A stretch of 11,422 nt of DNA from JBDSRX01 sp039929105 (GTDB lineage Bacteria > Patescibacteriota > Dojkabacteria > J137): positions 1 through 11,422 of the forward strand of contig JBDSRX010000004.1 in NCBI GenBank assembly GCA_039929105.1, in the 5' to 3' direction. This document shows, piece by piece, positions 1-6,688 of this stretch; positions within the stretch are counted from its first letter, which is position 1; each line of letters opens with the position of its first letter. The notes under the pieces are model-generated. The model was not told the DNA's origin, searched no databases, and saw nothing but the letters and a program-made list of their open reading frames with translations. Position numbers and translations under genes: made by a program.

Positions 1-700
1 TTATTCTAAAAGATCTCCCACTAAATGTTAGATTGTCACCACCACACGGTGCTTCCTTTGTTACGCCACCAGCTTCCCAAACGCATTGCATATTATTAGT
101 TATTTCTTGTCCATTGATATAAATCATATCCTTATTTGCCGTCTCTTCTTTAACTCTAAAAACTTGAGTCCCAATATTAGGTAAAACTCCTAGATCAACT
201 CTTTCAATAAAATGTTCAATTCCAGCTACTTCATATAAGTCCGATATTGTTAAAGAAAAATCGGAGTTTACTATGTCTTGAGCTAGATCATCAGTTGCAG
301 CTGTACTTGTACTGTCAGAAGGTACTGTTAAAGTAAAACTTAGTTTTTTAGCATATCCGTCATCCCCATTTCCTGGTACTCGAACATGCTCATCTAAGAT
401 AAAAGATATTTCTTTAGTTGTAGGCATTGTTACTGGGTTAGGAGTCTGTGTAACAGGTGTAGATACAACAGGTTTATCCTCTTCAATAATAAGTGTAGGA
501 GAAGGATTGGTTATTGAATTTGGCATTGGAGTTCTATTTGAATAGAGTATAAATGCAATTAATCCACAGAATATTAATAGTAAAGCTATTAATACTAAAA
601 TCATTTTTTTATTCTTTTGAAAATAACTTTCTTCTTTTACTTGCATCATTGTTGGAGATGAAGATAATGCCGAGAACTTTGTCTGTGGTGTCGTTTCCAT
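1..700 (-). CDS. Single-pass membrane protein, paralogue of the 1176-1886 gene (3' end cut by window edge)
   Basis: I do not recognise the family. An open frame starts at the ATG at 700-698 and runs 233 codons without a stop to the left edge, so the C-terminus is missing. The predicted protein has a short cytoplasmic N-terminus with the motif ESYFQKNKKM (about residues 24-33), one transmembrane helix (about 34-53, containing LLLIFCGLI), a Pro/Thr/Ser-rich linker (about 57-96) and an extracytoplasmic domain. It aligns along its whole length with the protein at 1176-1886. Shared landmarks are NSDFSL/NSDYSL, VDLGVLPNIGTQVFR/IDLGLLNNIGTNVYR and a Cys about a dozen residues before a PCG motif. The paralogue's length suggests that only about 25 residues are lost. 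The start lies 20 nt after the rpiB stop, so it is probably the last visible gene of one minus-strand operon. No Shine-Dalgarno is seen. The two conserved Cys could form a disulfide outside the cell (inference). Confidence 0.8.
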   Translation of the reverse strand, partial: METTPQTKFSALSSSPTMMQVKEESYFQKNKKMILVLIALLLIFCGLIAFILYSNRTPMPNSITNPSPTLIIEEDKPVVSTPVTQTPNPVTMPTTKEISFILDEHVRVPGNGDDGYAKKLSFTLTVPSDSTSTAATDDLAQDIVNSDFSLTISDLYEVAGIEHFIERVDLGVLPNIGTQVFRVKEETANKDMIYINGQEITNNMQCVWEAGGVTKEAPCGGDNLTFSGRSFRI

Positions 701-720
701 ATAATTATATTAACAAGTAT

Positions 721-1179
721 TTATTTAGTTTCTTCGAATTTCATTATTTCTTTGACTCTTCGACCATGTCTAGATTCAAAACCTGCAAATTCTGTTTTTA
801 CAAAATTTTCAATTATCTTAAAGTGTATTTCTTTATCTTCATAATCTGAATCTAAGCAAAGTACATTTGCATTATTATGTTCTCTTGCCATAATTGCATG
901 TTTAGGAGTAAAGCAGAGTGCTGCATAAATTCCTTTAGCTTTATTTGCTGCAATACTCATTCCAATTCCACTTCTACAAATTAAGATACCAAGACTGCTT
1001 GGATGTTTTTTCATCTCTTCTACAAGTGTAAAAGCATAGTCTGTGTAATCATCACCATCTACAAGTTCAGGTGCTCCTAAATCTTCAAATTCTAAATCCA
1101 TTCTTTTTAAATCTTCGTTATGAAGAATATCTCTTTTTAAATCGAATCCACCGTGATCTGATGCTATAAAAATTTTCAT
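721..1179 (-). CDS. rpiB: Ribose-5-phosphate isomerase B (RpiB/LacAB family)
   Basis: This cytosolic enzyme interconverts ribose 5-phosphate and ribulose 5-phosphate in the non-oxidative pentose phosphate pathway. The 152 residues match the usual family length (about 150). Visible family motifs are SDHGG (residues 7-11), CRSGIGMSIAANK (68-80), AREHNNANVL (98-107) and the C-terminal ESRHGRRV (135-142). By comparison with E. coli RpiB, Cys68 is the expected catalytic thiol and His9, His101, Arg137 and Arg141 would bind substrate. An oddity is Arg69: the E. coli enzyme has CGTG where this one has CRSG. This could mark a subfamily with altered substrate choice, for example another sugar phosphate, so the exact substrate is less certain than the fold. 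The start codon overlaps the upstream stop as ATGA, which suggests translational coupling. The gene is flanked by two paralogous membrane-protein genes. Confidence 0.93.
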   Translation of the reverse strand: MKIFIASDHGGFDLKRDILHNEDLKRMDLEFEDLGAPELVDGDDYTDYAFTLVEEMKKHPSSLGILICRSGIGMSIAANKAKGIYAALCFTPKHAIMAREHNNANVLCLDSDYEDKEIHFKIIENFVKTEFAGFESRHGRRVKEIMKFEETK

Positions 1180-1886
1180 ATAACTTCTAATTCTAAAGAT
1201 TTAATTATCTGGTCACATATATTGAAACCACCAGTTAACTTCTCTTGGCAAGCAATTAAGAAACTCCCTGAGTTTATTTTAGTGATTCCATAACCGCATG
1301 GAGACTCAATAATTAGATCAGGTTGACTACAAGAATCACCGCTAATGGCTTGCATATCATTGGTATAGACCATCATATCCTCATCCATATTTTCAAATCT
1401 GATTCTATAAACATTTGTTCCAATATTATTTAATAATCCAAGGTCAATTTTATCTACAAAATGATTTTGAAATGCTTCACTGGGAATATAAAATGATAAA
1501 GAATAATCCGAATTTTCAACTGAATACATAGGAGGGTTAATACCATTTCTAGGAGTTTTAGTCTCTGTACTTCCAGTTGGAACTTGTATGTTTAATCTAA
1601 ATGTCGCATCTCCTGCTCCTGCAGGGATATCAAAGGTATTCTCTTGGAAAGTATCTGCTATTGTTTCTGTAGTAATGGGAGATGAAGTAGGAGGTGTACT
1701 GTCATCAACTGCATTTGGGTCTTGAGTTCCATTAACGGCTTTATTAGTACCTGATCCTTTTGACATAAGAATAAATCCTATTAATCCGCAGAAAATTAAT
1801 AAAAGAACTATTAACGCGATTATCATTTTTTTATTTTTTTGAAAATAACTTTCACTTTGCATTGTTGGCACTGCAGGGCTTTCCAT
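1176..1886 (-). CDS. Single-pass membrane protein with extracytoplasmic domain, unknown function
   Basis: A 236-residue protein I cannot assign to a known family. The N-terminus carries ESYFQKNKKM (residues 12-21), followed by one strongly hydrophobic helix (about 21-42) with no signal-peptidase site, so it is probably a signal anchor with the C-terminus outside. Residues 44-75 are a Gly/Thr/Pro/Ser linker. Residues 80-236 form a domain likely rich in beta strands, with Cys at 186, 197, 213 and 224 that could form disulfides. It is a clear paralogue of the partial protein at 1-700, most similar in the membrane anchor and around DLGLLNNIGTNVYR (148-161). An in-frame ATG at codon 9 is an alternative start. 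I keep the first because the paralogue also has a longer N-terminus. Its TGA stop overlaps the rpiB start by 4 nt. The gene follows the dehydrogenase gene after a 97-nt gap (1887-1983) where I see no clear terminator. Confidence 0.85.
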   Translation of the reverse strand: MESPAVPTMQSESYFQKNKKMIIALIVLLLIFCGLIGFILMSKGSGTNKAVNGTQDPNAVDDSTPPTSSPITTETIADTFQENTFDIPAGAGDATFRLNIQVPTGSTETKTPRNGINPPMYSVENSDYSLSFYIPSEAFQNHFVDKIDLGLLNNIGTNVYRIRFENMDEDMMVYTNDMQAISGDSCSQPDLIIESPCGYGITKINSGSFLIACQEKLTGGFNICDQIIKSLELEVI

Positions 1887-1983
1887 TTGTTTAAATTAAT
1901 AAATATTTCTTTATAGTAAAAATAGGTGTACAAAACCTGACTACTTAATATAGTAAATCATTTCTTAACAAATTAGAACTACT

Positions 1984-4764
1984 TTACTTAATGAATCTAC
2001 TCCAAAGATCGTTCGATGCAATAACACTCTCAATCAAAACATTATTTATAACCGAAAGACTAAGCTTGCCCTTGCCACCTCCACTTAGTACCCAGTTTGT
2101 CCATTGAGGGTTATTTAATCCATCTAAACTGTTATCTGTAGATCTTTGCCAAACAAATCCATCAGAAGTAACAATAAATTGGAATAAATTATTTTGTAAG
2201 TTAATCATAAATACATCTTTGTCGCTATTTCCACTTAATATCCATGGTCCCCAAACTGTATTCTCTGATAGTATTGTTCCGTCAGTAGATCTAGTCCATA
2301 CATAAGTACTAGCAATTACAGTTTGATAAGTCCTACCATTTGAAGTTCCGAAAAATATCTTTCCATTAGTTCCTCCACTTAGAATCCAACCACTCCATGT
2401 TGTACCGTTTCCATTTCTAGTCCAAACATACCCATCGGCAACTACTGATTGATAGATTCGATTTCCTAAAACTCCAAAATAAACTTCACCATTAGTCCCA
2501 CCGCTCATAACCCAATCACTCCATACTAGGGAAGAGTCTGCATTTCTAGTCCAAACCAGGTTGTTTACAATTCTACTTTGGTAGAGTCTATTACTTGTTG
2601 CTTCCATAAATACTTTTCCAGTAGTTGAAGCACCATCTAAAGACCATGTAGACCAAATTGTATTTCCTAGCCCATCATCCGCACCGTCTGTTGTTCTTGT
2701 ATAAACAAACCCACCTGCCTCTACAGATTGGAAAAGTTTGTCGCTAAGCCCTTTCATTACAATATCCCCATTAGTACCACCACTTAAATTCCAGTTAGTC
2801 CATATTGGTTGTCCAGCATCAAGAGTTCCATCTGTTGCTCTTGACCAAACATAACCACCTGCTACAACTGATTGATAAAGTCTGTTTACTGTTTTTGCAA
2901 AATAGACTTTACCTTTATCTGTAGCACCACTTGCCACAAAAGTAGTCCATGTAATATCATTTCCACTAACACTACCATCGGTAATTCTTGTTTTTAAAAA
3001 CCCATTTGTATCTACAACTGTTTGGTAAATTTTGTCGTTAAAATCTATGCTCTCGGTTGAAGCTACTTTTATACCATTCAACATATTCCAAGTTCCATCA
3101 TCAAATACTTTATTGTAAGTAGCAACGTAAGCAGTATCCGAAGCAGGCGCATTTATGGTTTGAATTCTTGAACCTGCATTCGACCAAGCTGAAAACTTAT
3201 ATGTGGATACATTACTTGCAAAGAATAATGGCACTTGAAAACTTTGTTCGAAATTCACCACAGTATCAAAACTATAAGGTAATTGAACATCTGTTCCATT
3301 TATATTTAAATTATTCGGCATGTAATCTGAGGAGAAAGACAAATGTACTAAGTTAGGAGCTATGTCTTTAAAAGTACTAACAGTGTGGTTATCACTATCT
3401 GTTACAGTTAGAGTAACTCTATAGAAAATATCTGGTGTACTTACAGTAGTATTAGGAATTTGAAATGAACCACTAGAAACTCCAACAAATGGTTCTAAAT
3501 AAGGTTGAGATGAAGAGCCTTTATGAAAACTAATATCCCAAGAAAATGCAGAATTGGCTAATGCACCGTCCTCAGTATCTGATGCAGTCCCAGAAAAGTT
3601 AATAGTGTCTAAACCACTAAAATGATCACCATTCGCAGGTGCAGTTATTACTGGAACAGGCGGTTCACTTCCATTATCATAAATTATTCTTTCAATCTTT
3701 CCTGTATTAATATTGGCAACGTACAAAGCTCCATCTTGACCAACTTTTAAATCTACAACTCCGCTAAAGTTAGTACCAAAATTTGAAACTGTATTGCTTG
3801 TGGTGTCGTAAACTTTAATCCAACTATCTACATAGTCTCCAAAAAAATATTTACCAGAATATTCTGAAGGGAAATTATTACCTCTATAGAAAGCACCTCC
3901 TGCAATAGAATTACCATTAACATCACCAGTAGTGTGGTTGTAATAGTAGAGTGGTGCAACACTTGGGAAAGTACAATCTGTATTTGTTCCGTGATTTTTG
4001 CCTCCTTCACAATTAACCCAACCATAGTTTCCTCCAGCTTGTAGCTGATTTATTTCTTCCCATGTAGTATCTCCAACATCGTTTACATAGATCTTTTTAT
4101 CCAATGGATCCATTGCAAAGGTAAAAGGATTTCTTAATCCATATGCATAGATTGCTCTGTTATTTCCACTCAAAGATCCATAAAAAGGATTGTCTGAAGG
4201 AATAGTTCCGTCAGAATTAAATCTTAAAATCTTTCCTCTAGTATTTGTCAGTAGCAGTGCATTGTTAGAATTTCCATTTTCACCAATAGCTAATAATAGC
4301 TTACCGTCGTCTGCGAAATGTAATCCGCCACCATTATGGTTAGTAGCATTATTCATAATGTCGAATTGAATAATATCAGTACCTCCATCAGTAGCGGTAT
4401 CGCCACTTGCTGTAAATCTTCTTACAGTAGGTATAAATCCAGTACTAATATAGTAGACATAAACATACTGATTAATATTAAAGTTGGGATCAAATGCAAT
4501 TCCTAATAGCCCCCTTTCTCCATTTGTATCTACACTAACGCTTCCAAAAGCTGTAGATAGTAAAACTCCATTTTTAATAACTCTTATATTACCTGCTTTT
4601 TCCAAAACAAAAATTCTTCCATCGGGAGCAATTTCCATAGCAGTAGGTAAATCTACAGTAGCTACATTAGTTGATGAGAAATTAGCAGGGAGAGTAGAAG
4701 CATTAACTTTGCCCGAGATAAATATACTTAATACAAATGTGGCAAATACTATAAACTTTCTCAT
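1984..4764 (-). CDS. Secreted PQQ-type glucose/sorbosone dehydrogenase-like protein with Ig-like domains and beta-propeller repeats
   Basis: A 926-residue exported protein. Residues 1-22 are a signal peptide (MRKF, hydrophobic core, likely cut after VNA). Residues about 25-362 match the glucose/sorbosone dehydrogenase propeller, whose members oxidise sugars or aldehydes with PQQ. Supporting motifs are GERGLLGIAFDP (82-93), NHNGGG (142-147, with His143 at the catalytic-base position), GLRNPF (209-214), NDVGDTTWEEIN (228-239), NYGW (246-249) and GGAFYRG (289-295). Residues about 369-470 look like a PKD/Ig-like domain. Residues about 471-551 resemble a second beta-sandwich seen in such secreted proteins (FSAWSNAG, then TAYVATY). 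Residues 557-926 are about eight repeats with WxxWxxSGG and LYQSVVAxGYVWTR signatures, like sugar-binding propeller lectins. PQQ binding is inferred from the family; no PQQ synthesis gene is visible here. This is the first gene of the minus-strand block. There is no Shine-Dalgarno. Confidence 0.88.
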   Translation of the reverse strand: MRKFIVFATFVLSIFISGKVNASTLPANFSSTNVATVDLPTAMEIAPDGRIFVLEKAGNIRVIKNGVLLSTAFGSVSVDTNGERGLLGIAFDPNFNINQYVYVYYISTGFIPTVRRFTASGDTATDGGTDIIQFDIMNNATNHNGGGLHFADDGKLLLAIGENGNSNNALLLTNTRGKILRFNSDGTIPSDNPFYGSLSGNNRAIYAYGLRNPFTFAMDPLDKKIYVNDVGDTTWEEINQLQAGGNYGWVNCEGGKNHGTNTDCTFPSVAPLYYYNHTTGDVNGNSIAGGAFYRGNNFPSEYSGKYFFGDYVDSWIKVYDTTSNTVSNFGTNFSGVVDLKVGQDGALYVANINTGKIERIIYDNGSEPPVPVITAPANGDHFSGLDTINFSGTASDTEDGALANSAFSWDISFHKGSSSQPYLEPFVGVSSGSFQIPNTTVSTPDIFYRVTLTVTDSDNHTVSTFKDIAPNLVHLSFSSDYMPNNLNINGTDVQLPYSFDTVVNFEQSFQVPLFFASNVSTYKFSAWSNAGSRIQTINAPASDTAYVATYNKVFDDGTWNMLNGIKVASTESIDFNDKIYQTVVDTNGFLKTRITDGSVSGNDITWTTFVASGATDKGKVYFAKTVNRLYQSVVAGGYVWSRATDGTLDAGQPIWTNWNLSGGTNGDIVMKGLSDKLFQSVEAGGFVYTRTTDGADDGLGNTIWSTWSLDGASTTGKVFMEATSNRLYQSRIVNNLVWTRNADSSLVWSDWVMSGGTNGEVYFGVLGNRIYQSVVADGYVWTRNGNGTTWSGWILSGGTNGKIFFGTSNGRTYQTVIASTYVWTRSTDGTILSENTVWGPWILSGNSDKDVFMINLQNNLFQFIVTSDGFVWQRSTDNSLDGLNNPQWTNWVLSGGGKGKLSLSVINNVLIESVIASNDLWSRFIK
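1987..3108 (-). repeat. About eight tandem 42-52-residue propeller repeats in the dehydrogenase C-terminus
   Basis: Codons 553-926 encode repeating units ending near residues 614, 663, 712, 756, 798, 845 and 897. Each has the order G(K/E)(V/I)(Y/F)F, NRLYQSVVA, GYVWTR, then WxxWxLSGG. The last unit (898-926) stops after the WSR strand and lacks the final WxxWxLSGG strand. A stray strand of that type, GTWNMLNG (557-564), sits before the first unit. Related phrases also recur at the DNA level, which suggests growth by internal duplication. Confidence 0.8.
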
Positions 4765-4780
4765 AGGGCAATATGGTAAC

Positions 4781-4810
4781 TATATAAAATAATAGTTATG
4801 ACTGTTGCAA
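4781..4810 (-). promoter_or_regulatory. Candidate sigma70-type promoter for the dehydrogenase operon
   Basis: On the minus strand TTGCAA (4810-4805) and TATATA (4786-4781) are separated by 18 nt, each matching four of six consensus bases. The -10 box ends 16 nt before the ATG at 4764, so the leader would be about 10 nt. The AT-rich setting makes chance matches likely. Confidence 0.35.
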
Positions 4811-4940
4811 TTTATAGTTGCAGTATAAAGGGTACAGATATAGTTTATAACTTTTGGAGATATAACTGAAGTTTATTTAATATAGTCTATAGAGATTATG
4901 TTTGAGGCTCTTTATGGTTTCTATTTGTATTCAAGTGTTA

Positions 4941-4949
4941 TGTTATTAT
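4941..4949 (+). promoter_or_regulatory. Candidate extended -10 promoter for dnaG, predicting a leaderless mRNA
   Basis: TGTTATTAT is an extended -10 element (TGn plus TATTAT, five of six consensus bases). It ends 7 nt before the dnaG ATG at 4957, so transcription would start at or next to the A of the start codon. No good -35 box lies 16-18 nt upstream, which extended -10 promoters can tolerate. The rest of the 192-nt divergent gap (4765-4956) shows only AT-rich sequence and a small palindrome, TATAGTCTATA at 4881-4891. Confidence 0.4.
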
Positions 4950-4956
4950 CATTAAT

Positions 4957-6678
4957 ATGACAGATATAGAACTTGTTAAATCAAAACTAGATATTGTAGA
5001 GTTAATTACTTCCTATGTTCCAAGCGTAACAAGAGCAGGAGCTAACTATAGAGCTTTGTGTCCTTTCCATAACGAAAAAAGTCCGTCATTTATGATTAAC
5101 CCTAGTCTCCAAATCTTTAAGTGTTTTGGATGTGGTAAAGCCGGAGATTCTATAAAATTCATTGAAGAAATTGAAAGATTAGAATTTCCAGAAGCATTAA
5201 AAGTTGCAGCAGAAAAAGCTGGTGTAGAGCTAACTGGACGAGCAATAAAAAAAGATGAGAAGTTAGAATTAGAAAAGAAAAGATTAATAGAAGCAAATGA
5301 ATTAACCGCGAAGTTCTATCACTATATACTACAAACTCATAAATCTGGAAAGCCTGGAAGAGATTATGCACTTAAAAGACAAATTGATGCAGAAAGAATA
5401 CAAAAATTTACCATTGGATATGCACCTTATCTTCAAGAGAACTTAAAGCATTTCTTGGAAAAAAAAGGTTTTAACGAAAAAGAATTAATAAAGTGGGGTT
5501 TACTTGTAGAGAGAAATGGAAAAACTATAGATAAATTTAGGAATAGACTTTTGCAGTGTATCTTTAATATAAGAGGGGACGTTATTGGATTTAGCGGTAG
5601 ATATATTGGAACTAGTAAAGATGCACCTAAGTATTTAAATTCACCAGAAACTTTAGTTTATAAAAAGAACGAAATACTTTATGGTCTTTATCATGCAAAA
5701 GAAGCTTTGAGGCAAGATAAGTTTGCAATTCTAGTCGAAGGTAATATTGATATTCTTTCATCTCACAGAGTTGGGGTAGAAAATATAGTTGCACCATTGG
5801 GAACAGCATTTACAAAAAATCAAGCAATATTGCTAAAAAGGTATGTTGATGAGATCTATTTTTCTTTTGATACAGATGGAGCTGGTACAAAAGCGTTAAT
5901 TAGAGGAATGGCTATCTTAGAGGAGGTTGGTTTAAAGCATAAAGTAATAGATTTAACTGGTTTCCAGGATGCAGATGAATTGATTTGTAAAAAACCTGAA
6001 GAATGGCCAGAAAGAATAAAAAATGCAAAAGATACAGTGGATTACCTCTTAGTTAAAATGCAGGCCGATATAGATTTAGGTAGTGCTGAAGGTAAAAAGA
6101 GATATTCAGAAATTGTTTTGCCAATAGTAGCATCTGTAAAAGATTCTGTTTCTAGAAATCAATATGTAAAAGACTTATCTTTAAACTTAGAAGTACCTCC
6201 AGATACAATAATTAATTTACTTAGTCATCAGAAAGGGACGGTTGCTTCGATAGAGCATGTGTCTGAGGTTGGCGACGAAGTAGTAGTCCAAAAGAAAAAG
6301 AACGAATTGGAAGATTTTTTCTTGTCACTACTGATGCAAGGTGATAGTATGTCAGAAGTTGGCGTCAAAATAGAGTGGCTTGAAAGTCCTTTAAATCAAA
6401 AAATAATGGAGCTTGTAATTAACAATTCAAGCGGAGATTTTGGAGAAATAGAAAGTAAATTGAACGAAGAAGAACGAAAATCATTTGAAGATATCTTAAT
6501 GATTGATGTTTCTGGAGTAAAAGATAGAAAAGGTGAAATGAAAAAATTATCTAAAAGATTAAAACAAGACTTCTTAAAAAGAGAAATTTTAAGACTCAGA
6601 AGTGAGTTAAGAAAAACTCTTGATAAAGATAAAGTTATCTCCCAAATTGACTCCTACGTAAAAGAATTATCTAAATAA
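4957..6678 (+). CDS. dnaG: DNA primase DnaG
   Basis: DnaG synthesises RNA primers for lagging-strand and origin replication and works with the DnaB helicase. At 573 residues it is near the usual 580-650. The N-terminal zinc-binding CHC2 domain is intact: Cys35, His38, Cys56, Cys59, within ALCPFHNEKSPSF and FKCFGCGKAGD. The catalytic core (about 110-345) includes KYLNSPET (225-232), VEGNIDIL (260-267), APLGTAFT (279-286) and the TOPRIM acidic pair in FDTDGAG (304-310). Glu261, Asp305 and Asp307 correspond to E. coli Glu265, Asp309 and Asp311. Two small departures are DTDGAG where DGDxAG is usual, and QDADELI where DPD is usual. Residues about 440-573 form the helical, weakly conserved region expected to bind DnaB. 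The start fits the family N-terminus (SKLDIVELI). It is not followed by rpoD as in the classical operon; a histidine-kinase-like gene lies 10 nt downstream. Confidence 0.97.
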   Translation: MTDIELVKSKLDIVELITSYVPSVTRAGANYRALCPFHNEKSPSFMINPSLQIFKCFGCGKAGDSIKFIEEIERLEFPEALKVAAEKAGVELTGRAIKKDEKLELEKKRLIEANELTAKFYHYILQTHKSGKPGRDYALKRQIDAERIQKFTIGYAPYLQENLKHFLEKKGFNEKELIKWGLLVERNGKTIDKFRNRLLQCIFNIRGDVIGFSGRYIGTSKDAPKYLNSPETLVYKKNEILYGLYHAKEALRQDKFAILVEGNIDILSSHRVGVENIVAPLGTAFTKNQAILLKRYVDEIYFSFDTDGAGTKALIRGMAILEEVGLKHKVIDLTGFQDADELICKKPEEWPERIKNAKDTVDYLLVKMQADIDLGSAEGKKRYSEIVLPIVASVKDSVSRNQYVKDLSLNLEVPPDTIINLLSHQKGTVASIEHVSEVGDEVVVQKKKNELEDFFLSLLMQGDSMSEVGVKIEWLESPLNQKIMELVINNSSGDFGEIESKLNEEERKSFEDILMIDVSGVKDRKGEMKKLSKRLKQDFLKREILRLRSELRKTLDKDKVISQIDSYVKELSK

Positions 6679-6688
6679 AAATATTCCA

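Noticed and set aside
553..849. 98-codon plus-strand open frame
   Set aside because: It overlaps, antisense, the well-supported rpiB and the paralogous membrane-protein gene; its Phe/Tyr-rich translation is typical of an AT-rich shadow frame.
1887..1983. Promoter or terminator between the dehydrogenase and the membrane-protein gene
   Set aside because: No -35/-10 pair with acceptable spacing and no stem followed by a T-run was found on the minus strand.
1987..3108. Possible CRISPR-like or DNA tandem repeat
   Set aside because: The periodicity is at protein level, with degenerate 42-52-residue units; there are no identical short repeats separated by spacers.
4484..4792. 102-codon plus-strand open frame
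   Set aside because: It is antisense to the conserved start of the dehydrogenase domain and shows no family motif.
4801..4824. ACTG...CAGT with two GTTGCA copies
   Set aside because: The symmetry breaks down after a few bases when compared with its reverse complement; too weak to call a regulator site.
4861..4900. Palindrome TATAGTCTATA and scattered TATA-like boxes upstream of dnaG
   Set aside because: Short AT-rich palindromes are expected by chance here; there is no second copy or spacing to support an operator.
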